Source: Porcincola sp945869225 (GTDB taxonomy: Bacteria; Bacillota; Clostridia; Lachnospirales; Lachnospiraceae). From it: a stretch of DNA of 64,000 nt. Below, in pieces: positions 1 through 8,725 of this stretch. The position numbers and the translations under genes are program-made. The DNA lies in NCBI RefSeq assembly GCF_052118625.1, contig NZ_JBQKGW010000016.1:1-64000 (forward strand). Reading direction: 5' to 3'. The notes beneath the pieces are model-generated. The model was not told where the DNA came from, ran no database searches, and worked only from the letters and a program-made list of their open reading frames with translations. Numbering within the stretch: position 1 is the stretch's first letter; every line of letters starts with the position of its first letter.

Positions 1-112
1 AACAATTCGCAGAAACAGTTACTTTTAAAGTGACTGACACATCTGTAGAAATCCAAAATCGGCGCGAAATAATCTGCCGGATGGGACATCATTTAATTTG
101 CCGGACAACACA
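1..112. mobile_element. Terminal end of an IS21-like insertion sequence
   Basis: This is one end of an insertion element whose body lies left of the window. Read on the minus strand, a response-regulator reading frame stops matching its family at about 104-112 and runs into a sequence starting TGT, then TCCGGCAAATTA (complement of 94-105) and TCCGGCAGATTA (complement of 70-81). These two 12-bp repeats differ at one base and are 24 bp apart. Tandem terminal repeats beginning with TGT are characteristic of IS21-family ends. No transposase gene is inside the window, so the family call is inference; the disruption of the gene is seen directly. Confidence 0.6.
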
Positions 113-347
113 CAAAATGCGTATGGTAATTCTGACTTCTTGTTGCCTCTATAAGTTCGATCCCGGACAAATATGGCATCTTGATGTCCGTAAAAACCAC
201 ATCCGGGTGCTGTTCCTGAATCATTTCCAATGCAGTTCTCCCATTCCCTGCTAAACCAACAATCTGGTAGTTATCGCCGAGGGATCTGATCATTTCTCTC
301 AGGCCTTCTCTCGCCCTTTGTTCGTCTTCTGCAATCACTATCTTCAT
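93..347 (-). pseudogene. Response regulator (YesN/AraC type), truncated by insertion element
   Basis: The N-terminal receiver domain of a two-component response regulator is present. It carries the acidic pocket (EDE near residue 8), the phospho-acceptor Asp in VVFTDIKMP and the following SGIELIE helix. After about 80 residues the frame leaves the family and hits a stop inside the insertion element. The remainder of the receiver domain and any DNA-binding domain are missing from this side. It lies 37 bp downstream of a YesM-type sensor kinase, so it was probably the partner YesN-type regulator of the adjacent xyloside operon. As it stands the product cannot bind DNA. The missing 3' part may survive beyond the left edge. 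Confidence 0.8.
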
Positions 348-384
348 TCATCAAACCCTTCATCTAACGACTAACCCACTACAG

Positions 385-2292
385 TTACTCATCCTCAGCA
401 TCATCCTGCAAAAAAGTATGAGGCAACGGCAGTTCAAGAAGAAACCGGGTTCCCTTCCCTTCCTCTGTCCAGAACTGGATCTCCAGTTTATTTCCGTAAA
501 AGATCCTCAATCTAGCTGCAACATTCTCAAGTCCGATCCCAGTCCCTTCCATATGGATAAATGCAGCGGCTGATAACTTTTCCTGTACAGCACGGCTCTG
601 TTCCGCGCTCATCCCGCAGCCATTATCTTCAATAAGGATTTCCATTCTGCCATCTTTTCCCATTCGTCCTGTTACACTGATAAAACAGCCCTTCTCCTTC
701 TCTACAAATCCGTGTCGAATTGAATTTTCAACAAACGGCTGTAAAAACAGCTTGCAGCATGGCCATTCCAGATATTGATCTGGAAATTCAACCCGATAAT
801 CAAACCGATCCATTAGCCGAAACTTCTGCAACGCAAGGTACTGTGTAACCCAGTTTACTTCATCGCCGAGCGTTACTGCCCCTGTCGAGCTTGAATAAGC
901 ATAGCGCATAATATCGGACAGCTTTCTCAACATCACAGAAACTTCCTCATTTCCCTGTTCCGCCGCGCTCATATTAATCGCATTCAACGTATTACATAGA
1001 AAATGGGCATTGATCTGAGATTCCAATGCATGCATCTGTGCTTCCGCGGTCTTCCTGACTGCCTGAATCTGTTCTTCATTCTGACGGGCATTTTTTTCTT
1101 TCCATTCTTCCAATGCGTCAGCCATCTCATTGTAGTTCTCAGCGAGCTTCCAGATTTCATCCTCCCCTCTGATTTCAATACGCGTCTTCCACACACCCTT
1201 TCTGACGCTATTCATCGCTTTCTGGATACTTCGAATTGGAGAGAGTGCTCTTCTTGTCATAATAAATTGAACTGCACTGATTAACAGGATGGCCAGGAGC
1301 AGGACTGTGACGCCCTTACGGTATCGCATACGGATAATCCCGTTTAATCTTTCTACATCCAGCGCAATATTGAGGTTCCATCCTGTTTTATCAATTTCAG
1401 TCGATACAATTCGGTATTTTCCTTCTGGAGCGACATTTTCCAACTTCATCCCGATCATCCCGGATTCAGGAGCATACAGCAGATTCCCACTCTGATCCGT
1501 GATATAGGTATCTGTATAATTATTCGACATGCCTGTAATTTGACTGAAAAAAGCGCTTACAGAAGATAGTTCAAAACTCAGGACAAGGATGGAGTCAACC
1601 TGGTCAGTTGACGTATTCCCCGGAAGGGAGAATGCTATATTGATCATATTCCTGCAGGTATAAACAGATGCTTCCTGTGCATGAAAGATAAACTGATTCG
1701 GTTCAGTGGTCCATACACACTTCGGAACGGTATTCTGTTTCAACTGATCAATCAATTTGCTTGAAAGGTTTTCAAGCAATTGCTCGTTGTTCCGATTCCA
1801 ATATGCTTCAGTCCCGGTCAAATTTCCAATCACTCGGTTCTTTTGGAAAAGGATATTTCCGTCGGCAGTCATAATCAGGACGTTAATCAGTTCTCCGCCA
1901 CTCTCTTTAAAAGTCTGCTCTAGTTCATGTCTCAACGTCAATTTTGAGAGTGTATCATCTGGATCATCCTTCAACGCAGTAGCTGACTCTATCAAATCAG
2001 CATTCAAGGACAACTTTGCCCCAACCTGGATGACATTATCGATATTCCTCCGGATTGTACTCTCCTCAGTATTGAGCAGGACTTTATCTGTCTGTGTAGA
2101 ATTTTCAATCAGATACTGCAGATATTGAGTTTGAAGATAAAACAGGAAAGCCAGCGACGCTCCAACAAGCGAAAACATCATAATGATGGATACTCTCAGA
2201 AAATAATTGGTACGGAGAGCCTTTATAAATCGTTTCAGAAACCCACCTGGAATTCTGATGATATTACTTCCAGATACACTCTTCCGTTTCAC
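385..2292 (-). CDS. Sensor histidine kinase, YesM/LytS-type, with HAMP domain
   Basis: Membrane sensor kinase of 635 aa. A first membrane segment (about residues 31-53) is followed by an extracellular region to about 325, then a second membrane segment (327-346) and a HAMP linker (about 347-405). The His_kinase domain has its phospho-accepting His at about 430 in INAHFLCNTL, and the ATPase domain shows LQPFVENSIRHGF, EDNGCGM and GTGIGLENV. The start codon is GTG, preceded by GGGAGGGG. Kinases of this class usually sit with AraC-type regulators and control sugar operons. Here it follows GH31 and DUF624 and precedes a truncated regulator, so its output path is probably broken in this strain. 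Confidence 0.93.
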   Translation of the reverse strand: MKRKSVSGSNIIRIPGGFLKRFIKALRTNYFLRVSIIMMFSLVGASLAFLFYLQTQYLQYLIENSTQTDKVLLNTEESTIRRNIDNVIQVGAKLSLNADLIESATALKDDPDDTLSKLTLRHELEQTFKESGGELINVLIMTADGNILFQKNRVIGNLTGTEAYWNRNNEQLLENLSSKLIDQLKQNTVPKCVWTTEPNQFIFHAQEASVYTCRNMINIAFSLPGNTSTDQVDSILVLSFELSSVSAFFSQITGMSNNYTDTYITDQSGNLLYAPESGMIGMKLENVAPEGKYRIVSTEIDKTGWNLNIALDVERLNGIIRMRYRKGVTVLLLAILLISAVQFIMTRRALSPIRSIQKAMNSVRKGVWKTRIEIRGEDEIWKLAENYNEMADALEEWKEKNARQNEEQIQAVRKTAEAQMHALESQINAHFLCNTLNAINMSAAEQGNEEVSVMLRKLSDIMRYAYSSSTGAVTLGDEVNWVTQYLALQKFRLMDRFDYRVEFPDQYLEWPCCKLFLQPFVENSIRHGFVEKEKGCFISVTGRMGKDGRMEILIEDNGCGMSAEQSRAVQEKLSAAAFIHMEGTGIGLENVAARLRIFYGNKLEIQFWTEEGKGTRFLLELPLPHTFLQDDAEDE

Positions 2293-2335
2293 CTGCCCCT
2301 CCCATTTCTGCAGTCAGTCATAGGATTCTTATTCT

Positions 2336-2358
2336 AATGCAATTTCATCAATTGCATT
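2336..2358. promoter_or_regulatory. Inverted repeat between DUF624 and kinase genes
   Basis: A perfect 9-bp inverted repeat (AATGCAATT / AATTGCATT) with a 5-bp spacer lies in the 133-bp gap between the DUF624 gene and the kinase gene. It is not followed by a T-run on the minus strand, so an operator or mRNA-stability hairpin is more likely than a terminator. Its function is unknown. Confidence 0.4.
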
Positions 2359-2425
2359 TATCGTAGTACAATGATGATACCACTTCTGCTCGATTGATTT
2401 CCTATGATCCTCTATACACTCCACA

Positions 2426-3043
2426 TTATTCTTGTTCGCCCCGAAAAGACTGGATTTTCTTTTCAACCAATGCGTTCAAAAACCAGGTGAAGACCCCGGG
2501 GACCAGAAGAATTGTCAGCGGAAATCGATACACCGAATAATATCCTGCCAGCAGTAATACAGTCCCTGCTATTGTTTGCAAGGGATAATGAAAGGTACAG
2601 AATACTGCCGGCTTTAAGTACCATCCAAATGACATGCGATATCTCGATATCAGTGGAAACAAAAAGCAGCAGACTGCCATGACCGCCAGAAACAATACCA
2701 GGTAAAGTGCACACAATAACCACTGCACATGCCCATGAAATAATTTACTGCTTATCCCGAAATTCAGCAGGAAGAGAACCGACAGCAAAAAGCTGGCAAG
2801 TCCGTGCAGACTTCCCATTTTTAACGAATTTTTCCACGTAGTCCAGAAACGTTCGGTCACGCTTTCTCTGTCTTCCACGACAGACCTGGTAACCGCATCA
2901 TAAATTGCCGCTGCTGATGCCCCGATTGTGACGATCGGCAAACTTCCCAGAATCCACCAGATCGAGACAAGCATGAGATCGAACATTTTGCTTCCCCATG
3001 TAAATACCGGGCCGCCATATGAAAAAACATTCTTCTTGAACAT
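2426..3043 (-). CDS. DUF624 (YesL-like) membrane protein
   Basis: A 205-aa integral membrane protein of the DUF624/YesL family. The family-type N-terminus (around GGPVFTWGSKMFDLMLVS) is followed by several hydrophobic helices (about 22-45, 70-95, 100-128, 140-175). Genes of this family are commonly found in Firmicutes oligosaccharide-uptake operons next to ABC permeases and YesMN regulators, which is the context here: GH31 upstream, sensor kinase downstream. The biochemical role is unknown. The ribosome binding site is weak (AGGTAAG), so translation may be low or coupled. Confidence 0.85.
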   Translation of the reverse strand: MFKKNVFSYGGPVFTWGSKMFDLMLVSIWWILGSLPIVTIGASAAAIYDAVTRSVVEDRESVTERFWTTWKNSLKMGSLHGLASFLLSVLFLLNFGISSKLFHGHVQWLLCALYLVLFLAVMAVCCFLFPLISRYRMSFGWYLKPAVFCTFHYPLQTIAGTVLLLAGYYSVYRFPLTILLVPGVFTWFLNALVEKKIQSFRGEQE

Positions 3044-3130
3044 ACTGCTTACCTGCTAAAAGAAGGGATTCTCATCCATCGTATTTTTTCCCACACATAC
3101 AGAAAGATGAGAATCCTCGCATCATTTATG

Positions 3131-5203
3131 TTATTCGAAGCAGAACCCTTTCCTTGTGAACACCGGAATCTGCTCAAGCGGAGCTGGAACCTCTACCCTT
3201 GCTCCTCCCTCATAGATTTCCCCTGTCCAGTAGTTTTTCCATGCCACTCCTTTAGGAAAGTACACTGAAAGTTTTCGTTCTCCCTCATGCATGACAGGCG
3301 CAACCAGAATATCCGGTCCGAACATGTATTCCGTCTCGCAGTCCCAGCATTCCTGATCAGACGGGAAATCATAAAAGAGCGGCCGCATGACAGGTGTACC
3401 TTTATCATGTGCATCCTTCATTACTTCAGTGATATACGGTTTCATTGTTTCGCGAAGGAACAGATACTTCTTCAGAATCTCATATACTTCCGGTGTATAG
3501 CTCCAGACTTCATTTGGTGCTCCGGACACACAGGTTGCACCGCCACTTGTCCCAACCTGTGGCTGCATCGGCCAGCGAACGCCATGAAGACGCATAACCG
3601 GACAGAACGTTCCATACTCAAACCATCTGATGAGGAGTTCATGGAATTTCGGGTCATCCACCCAGGCGCCAAAAAAGCCGCCGATGTCGGTTGTCCACCA
3701 CGGAATCCCGGCAATTCCCATGCTTAATCCAGCAGCAAACTGATTCCGTAGACTTTCAAAGGACGACATGATATCACCAGACCAAACCAGTGCCCCATAC
3801 TTTTGAGATCCAGCCCACGCACAGCGCAGCAGATTAATAATATTGTTCTGACCTTCCGCCTTCATTCCGTCAAAGAAAGCCTTTGCGTACATCACCGGAT
3901 AAATATTGCCAACCTCCACATCCGGCCCAAGGAAGTACCGGTAATTGTCGTAATCATAGTAGGTGTATTCCGGCTCTGCCTCATCAAGCCAGAATACTCT
4001 GATTCCTTTGTCGTAATAGTTCTGCTTTGCCTTTCCCCAGACATATTTCCTTGCATCTGGATTCGTCGCGTCAAAATGAAGCGTATTTCCCTGGAAATCC
4101 ATCGAAATCGGATACCCACGGTCTACGCGGATCAGATACCCTTTTTCATTCATTTCCTGGAAATTCTCACTTCTGTAGTCCACAGTCGGCCAGATCGATA
4201 CCATCAGCTCGATTCCCATCTCCTTCAATTCCCTGATCATTGCATCAGGGTCCGGCCAGTAAACCGGGTCAAACTTCCATTCACCCTGCAGTGGCCAGTG
4301 GAAAAAGTCAATCACAATCACAGAGATCGGGAGGCCTCTTTTCTTATATTCGCGGGCAACATCGAGGAGTTCTTCCTGTGTCTGATAACGCAGCTTGCAC
4401 TGCCAGAATCCCATCGCATAGTCAGGCATCATCGGAACTTTTCCCGTTACTGAAGCATACGCTTCCTCTATTTCTGAAGGTGTATCCCCCGCTGTAATCC
4501 AGTAATCCAGTTTCTTTGTCGATTCCGCCTCCCAGGTTGTAATATTCTTTCCGAAGTTTACTCTCCCTACAGCAGGATTATTCCAGAGGAATCCATACCC
4601 CAGAGACGAGATCATAAACGGAACTGAAGACTGTGAGTTTCGATGCGCCAGTTCCAGATCCATCCCCTTCTGGTTCAGATAGGGCTGCTGGTATTGCCCC
4701 ATACCAAAAATTTTTTCTTCCGGATTTGACACAAATCTCGCCTTCAGATGATAATCTTCACTTCCAATGATTGCTTTGAATTCACGTGCATCCACCATCA
4801 GGGAACTCGTCGTACTGCTCTGCATATCATTCTTGTTTCGAAGATACTCCTCAAGCAGAAGTTCTCCTTTTGCATTACGAAATTCGATTTTTCCGATGTT
4901 GTTGATAATGGCAGTGATTTTACCATTTGTAATCTGAGCCTCCAGTTCTCCAATCCTGATCTCTGAATGACTCTCTGGAACTTCCTCAGTCAATGCCCAT
5001 CTTTCCTGTGGCATCTCTGCACACTTTGTAGCCGTCACTCGAAAACTATTCTGTCCCCATGGCGCAATCACCAGTTTCTCCGCTCCAAGCCTGTAGCAAA
5101 GAGCATTCGTTTCCGTAAAATAATACCCGAACCTGCGCCTGGTCTGTCCGGCAACTTCCGCAGACGCTGTTCCCATAGAATTTATGATAGCCTGTTCTCC
5201 CAT
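3131..5203 (-). CDS. Glycoside hydrolase family 31 (alpha-xylosidase/alpha-glucosidase)
   Basis: A 690-aa GH31 enzyme predicted to act inside the cell, since there is no signal peptide. The N-terminal beta-sandwich precedes a (beta/alpha)8 barrel. VIVIDFFHWP, the probable nucleophile Asp407 in FWLDEAEPEY and the probable acid/base Asp477 in VWSGDI are visible, followed by the C-terminal beta domains. The WLDEAEPE form of the nucleophile motif is typical of the xylosidase-like branch rather than of classic alpha-glucosidases, so removal of alpha-xylose from imported xyloglucan-type oligosaccharides is the best guess. It starts 23 bp after the last permease stop with AAAGGA upstream, and belongs to the same operon. 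Confidence 0.9.
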   Translation of the reverse strand: MGEQAIINSMGTASAEVAGQTRRRFGYYFTETNALCYRLGAEKLVIAPWGQNSFRVTATKCAEMPQERWALTEEVPESHSEIRIGELEAQITNGKITAIINNIGKIEFRNAKGELLLEEYLRNKNDMQSSTTSSLMVDAREFKAIIGSEDYHLKARFVSNPEEKIFGMGQYQQPYLNQKGMDLELAHRNSQSSVPFMISSLGYGFLWNNPAVGRVNFGKNITTWEAESTKKLDYWITAGDTPSEIEEAYASVTGKVPMMPDYAMGFWQCKLRYQTQEELLDVAREYKKRGLPISVIVIDFFHWPLQGEWKFDPVYWPDPDAMIRELKEMGIELMVSIWPTVDYRSENFQEMNEKGYLIRVDRGYPISMDFQGNTLHFDATNPDARKYVWGKAKQNYYDKGIRVFWLDEAEPEYTYYDYDNYRYFLGPDVEVGNIYPVMYAKAFFDGMKAEGQNNIINLLRCAWAGSQKYGALVWSGDIMSSFESLRNQFAAGLSMGIAGIPWWTTDIGGFFGAWVDDPKFHELLIRWFEYGTFCPVMRLHGVRWPMQPQVGTSGGATCVSGAPNEVWSYTPEVYEILKKYLFLRETMKPYITEVMKDAHDKGTPVMRPLFYDFPSDQECWDCETEYMFGPDILVAPVMHEGERKLSVYFPKGVAWKNYWTGEIYEGGARVEVPAPLEQIPVFTRKGFCFE

Positions 5204-5225
5204 ATATGTTTATCCTTTCTGTTCA

Positions 5226-6110
5226 TTATTCCTTTACTGCTCCGGCCGTCATTCCCCCGACAATATATTTCTGAAGGAAGATAAACATGAGTATGACCGG
5301 AAGTACCAGAATCGCTCCATAGGCCATGATACAGTTCCATTTCGTCCCATATTTGCTCTGGAACTTGTGAATGTTTGCAGTTAGCGGCCGCATCTCCGGT
5401 TTAACATTAAATGTCATGGAATACATCAGATCGTTCCACCCGTTCAGGAAGGAAATCGTGACGATTGTGATAATCCCAGTTTTAACCGCTGGAATCATTA
5501 CCAGGAAAAAGGCCTGCAATGCGTTACAGCCATCGATTCTTGCCGCTTCGTCAAGTGTAACGGGAACACTTTTAAAGTATGGCCTGAGTGTAACAACTGC
5601 AAAAGGTACTGCCCCCGCCGCGATTGCAATCGGTGGCGCGGCATAGGTTCCGAGAAGGTGCATTTTGCTGAATGTCAGATACATTGGTGTCAGCATCAGG
5701 GATGCAGGGAGCATCTGTGCTACAAGAAATATAAGCAGAAATGCCTGATAACCTTTGACCTTATAACGCCCCATTCCATATGCTGCCGGAATCCCGAAAA
5801 GCATCGTCAATACCATCGTAAATAGGCCATTTAAAAAACTATTTCTCAAGGATGCGATGAAGTCCTTGTCCCCCAGATTCGCCATCCACGGGTCAATTGT
5901 GAATTCATGCGGGAAGTAAGTCAGCACCTTGCCGAATGTTTCCATATCCGACTTGAAGGAAAGCTGAAGCATCCAGTAAATTGGAAACAGAAAAACCACC
6001 GCGATGATGACTGCAATAACTGACAGTCTGAAATTTCTATGCCATTCCCTCGAATGCCTGCGCCTTTCGGAAGCAGGCAAGGCTCTTATCCTGTCAGACT
6101 CCTGATTCAT
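5226..6110 (-). CDS. Carbohydrate ABC transporter permease (MalG-like, CUT1)
   Basis: A 294-aa inner-membrane permease of the MalG/LacG type with six predicted helices. The cytoplasmic EAA loop that docks the ATPase is visible as EAARIDGCNALQAFF near residue 190. The first helix is at about 30-52. The start overlaps the stop of the partner permease by 4 bp and has GGAGG upstream, indicating translational coupling. It should pair with the upstream permease and binding protein to import an oligosaccharide for the adjacent GH31 enzyme. No ATPase gene is in this operon. Confidence 0.93.
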   Translation of the reverse strand: MNQESDRIRALPASERRRHSREWHRNFRLSVIAVIIAVVFLFPIYWMLQLSFKSDMETFGKVLTYFPHEFTIDPWMANLGDKDFIASLRNSFLNGLFTMVLTMLFGIPAAYGMGRYKVKGYQAFLLIFLVAQMLPASLMLTPMYLTFSKMHLLGTYAAPPIAIAAGAVPFAVVTLRPYFKSVPVTLDEAARIDGCNALQAFFLVMIPAVKTGIITIVTISFLNGWNDLMYSMTFNVKPEMRPLTANIHKFQSKYGTKWNCIMAYGAILVLPVILMFIFLQKYIVGGMTAGAVKE

Positions 6111-7012
6111 GCCTCTTCCTCCTTGTCATCTTTTCTGAGCAACAGTAAATACAGAATTCCAATCAGCAGCAGGCAAAGAAACAGTACAATTGCGACTGCC
6201 GACCCCTTTGAGAATTGATACTGTGTAAAGGAAAGCATATAGGAATAGGTTCCTAAAACATCCGTCGAATTCAGCGGACCTCCCGCCGTCATGATAAACA
6301 TCAGATCAAATGCACGGAACGTATAAATGAATCCAAGCATCAAAACTGCAAGAATAGAATCCTTCATCAGCGGCATCGTGATCTTCCAAAACTGCTGCAT
6401 TCTGCTGGCCCCGTCAATTGCAGATGCTTCATAGACATCTTCCGATATATTCGACATTCCGGATATCAGCAGAAGCATATTGAACGGAATTCCAACCCAG
6501 CAATTCATAATCACGACAGCAATCATTGCAGTTGACGTAGAAGTCAGCCATGCCGGCCCTGCTATACCGATCTTTGACAATAAGTTATTAATCAGGCCGC
6601 CATTCAAAAACAGATTCTGCCCGAGCAGACCGGTGACAGCCATCGGCATCATGTACGGAATCAGCATGAGTCCTCTGATCGGTCCGGACAGCGTAAATTT
6701 TTTATAGAAAAAAAGTGCCAGTAAATACCCGATCGTAAACTGGAAGATCAGGCTTCCGATTGTGAATACGAATGTATTCTTCAGAACCAGAATAAATGTC
6801 GGATTATGGAACAGCTCTATATAGTTCTGAAGCCCAATGAATTTTGATGTCCCGGTCGCAAGGTTACGGACACTGGTGTCTTTGAAACTCAAAATAAAAT
6901 TGTATATAATCGGGTATCCTACCACCACGAGCATATATAGAACTCCCGGAAGAATAAAGCCATATGCCTCCCTCGTCCGCCTGCCATTTGATCTTCTTTT
7001 TTTTGAAGTCAT
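6107..7012 (-). CDS. Carbohydrate ABC transporter permease (MalF/LacF-like, CUT1)
   Basis: A 301-aa permease. The start chosen is ATG at 7012 (MTSKKRR), which has GGGGAG seven bases upstream; a longer in-frame reading to 7087 lacks a better site. Six helices are predicted, beginning with YGFILPGVLYMLVVVGYP, and the EAA loop reads EASAIDGASRMQQFW. It lies between the binding protein and the MalG-like permease and overlaps the latter by 4 bp, so the two probably form the heterodimeric channel of one importer. Confidence 0.92.
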   Translation of the reverse strand: MTSKKRRSNGRRTREAYGFILPGVLYMLVVVGYPIIYNFILSFKDTSVRNLATGTSKFIGLQNYIELFHNPTFILVLKNTFVFTIGSLIFQFTIGYLLALFFYKKFTLSGPIRGLMLIPYMMPMAVTGLLGQNLFLNGGLINNLLSKIGIAGPAWLTSTSTAMIAVVIMNCWVGIPFNMLLLISGMSNISEDVYEASAIDGASRMQQFWKITMPLMKDSILAVLMLGFIYTFRAFDLMFIMTAGGPLNSTDVLGTYSYMLSFTQYQFSKGSAVAIVLFLCLLLIGILYLLLLRKDDKEEEA

Positions 7013-7107
7013 GTCTTTTCTCCCCGTCTTTCCTGGTACAGTCCTGATATGGAGATTGCCGGCCTCCTCTGAGAGGAGAGCCGGCAACCTCCGAAATGAC
7101 TTTTACA

Positions 7108-8430
7108 TTACTGTTCCGGAAGCGGGTCGCTCTCCAGAATTGGTGCAATAACATCATTTGCAGCCTTCAAAGCATCTGCTGCAGAGTCACCGTTCAGGAA
7201 CACCTTCTGCGCAGCAGTGTAAATCTGCTCGGAGATCGTCGGCCACTGATCATGCGGTCCGCGTGCAAGCGCGGTATCCATCTGTTTCTGGAAGATCTTG
7301 AAGTTGTCCTCCTGATAAGTGTAAACCGGTGCCGCATCCGATCTGGTAGCAAGCTTGCCGGATTGTACCGCCCAGCGCTCCTCACTGTCCTTTGACATGA
7401 ACCACTTCAGGAAATTCACTGCTTCATCAACATCTTTACATCCGGTGCAGACACCAAAGTTCTCACCGCCAATTGTGGAACTGGAGGTTCCCTCGTCACC
7501 GGTCGGGAGAGTCGTGATCTGGTACTCAAAAGCGCCATTCACATCATTATCAATTGATGCCAGATGCCATGTTCCGATTTCGGCAAATGCAGCTTTCCCC
7601 GCGCAGAACTGATTGTAAGCATCTGCCTGTGTCCAGTTGACACACTCGGGACTCATCTGACCATTCTTTACAAACCCTCCGAGTACATCCAGCCCGATCG
7701 CGGCCTTCTCATCTGTCAGATTCGTTAAGGATGTCTTTGTTCCGTCATGTGTTGCGACAATCCACGGAAGGAGCTGGAAAGTCCCTTCCTCCGTTGAGAT
7801 TGCACACATTGCAAATCCAAACTGACTCTTGTCCGAATTCGTTGTCTTCTCGACATCTTCCTTGAACTCATCAAGGCTTGTCGGAAGTTTGTCAATTCCG
7901 GCCTCCTTCAGCGCATCCATATTTGCGGCCAGTGTCAGGCAATTGGAATTCTGCGGAAGACCATAGATTTTACCGTCTGCATCCTTGCAGGACGAAAGCG
8001 GTCCAGGGAAAAACTTATCCAAATCTTCCCAATCACCAAGCTGTTTTGTAACATCTTCGAATACACCAAGCGAAATATAAGATTCCATATCCGGAGAATC
8101 GACCATTCCGATATCCGGAAGTTCTCCCGAAACCGCCCCGATCGTGTACTGGTTCATCAGTTCCTGCCGTGCAACATATGTTGGATTAATATATACTTTA
8201 TCTTGAAGTTTGTTGTACTCGTTTGCGAAGTCGATAATTGCTTTTGCGTCAGCTGATGCATCAAAATAATGCCATAACGTCAGCTCCTCCGCATTTTTTG
8301 TGTTTGGGTTCAGTGTCGCTCCTCCCGTTGCCGCAGCTTCCGTCTCCCCGGCGAATACAGGTGTACAACCAACTGCAATGCTTAGTGCCATCGCTCCTGC
8401 TAATACAACAGATGCAGCTTTCTTTTTCAT
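7108..8430 (-). CDS. Sugar ABC transporter solute-binding protein (operon B)
   Basis: Extracellular binding protein (family 1 fold, 440 aa). The start is ATG at 8430 with a near-perfect AAAGGAGG eight bases upstream. The N-terminus is a signal peptide containing a lipobox-like AVGC, so the mature protein is probably a lipoprotein anchored at the outer face of the membrane. It is the first gene of the operon with two permeases, GH31, DUF624 and a two-component system, and likely captures the oligosaccharide that GH31 later trims. The substrate cannot be read from the sequence. Confidence 0.92.
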   Translation of the reverse strand: MKKKAASVVLAGAMALSIAVGCTPVFAGETEAAATGGATLNPNTKNAEELTLWHYFDASADAKAIIDFANEYNKLQDKVYINPTYVARQELMNQYTIGAVSGELPDIGMVDSPDMESYISLGVFEDVTKQLGDWEDLDKFFPGPLSSCKDADGKIYGLPQNSNCLTLAANMDALKEAGIDKLPTSLDEFKEDVEKTTNSDKSQFGFAMCAISTEEGTFQLLPWIVATHDGTKTSLTNLTDEKAAIGLDVLGGFVKNGQMSPECVNWTQADAYNQFCAGKAAFAEIGTWHLASIDNDVNGAFEYQITTLPTGDEGTSSSTIGGENFGVCTGCKDVDEAVNFLKWFMSKDSEERWAVQSGKLATRSDAAPVYTYQEDNFKIFQKQMDTALARGPHDQWPTISEQIYTAAQKVFLNGDSAADALKAANDVIAPILESDPLPEQ

Positions 8431-8548
8431 ATTTATCCTCCTTTTATTGTGCATATTGCACATTGTTCTTTTCTTTTAAGCAAAGATTATCATTATAATA
8501 ACGTTTAAACAACTTATATTCTTGGAATTGCGGGGACTATTTTCGGTT

Positions 8549-8582
8549 ATAATTTTAATATTAGAGGGATAATTTTAATATT
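8549..8582 (-). promoter_or_regulatory. Two 14-bp direct repeats upstream of operon B, 20 bp apart
   Basis: ATAATTTTAATATT occurs at 8549-8562 and again, identically, at 8569-8582. The two copies are 20 bp apart, close to two turns of the helix, and lie about 120-150 bp upstream of the binding-protein start. Direct repeats on one helix face are the usual target layout of AraC/YesN-type activators, so this may be the site of the now-truncated response regulator. A TATAAT-like element follows nearer the gene (around 8494-8499, minus strand) without a clear -35 box, which fits an activator-dependent promoter. Confidence 0.5.
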
Positions 8583-8665
8583 TTTTGCCATTTTAACGAT
8601 TCTGTAATGGATTGTCTTTTATCATTTAGCTTTTATCATTTGCGAAAAATACCAAGACCGCATTC

Positions 8666-8700
8666 AAAAAGAGCTGCCGTTTTCCTGCACGGCAGCTCTT
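8666..8700 (-). terminator. Rho-independent terminator after GH127 (operon A end)
   Basis: Read on the minus strand, an 11-bp perfect stem (AAGAGCTGCCG pairing with CGGCAGCTCTT) with a loop of about 10 nt is followed by a T-run. It lies 26 bp downstream of the GH127 stop and separates operon A from operon B. Confidence 0.9.
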
Positions 8701-8725
8701 CTCAAACTTAATCAGAACACAATGT

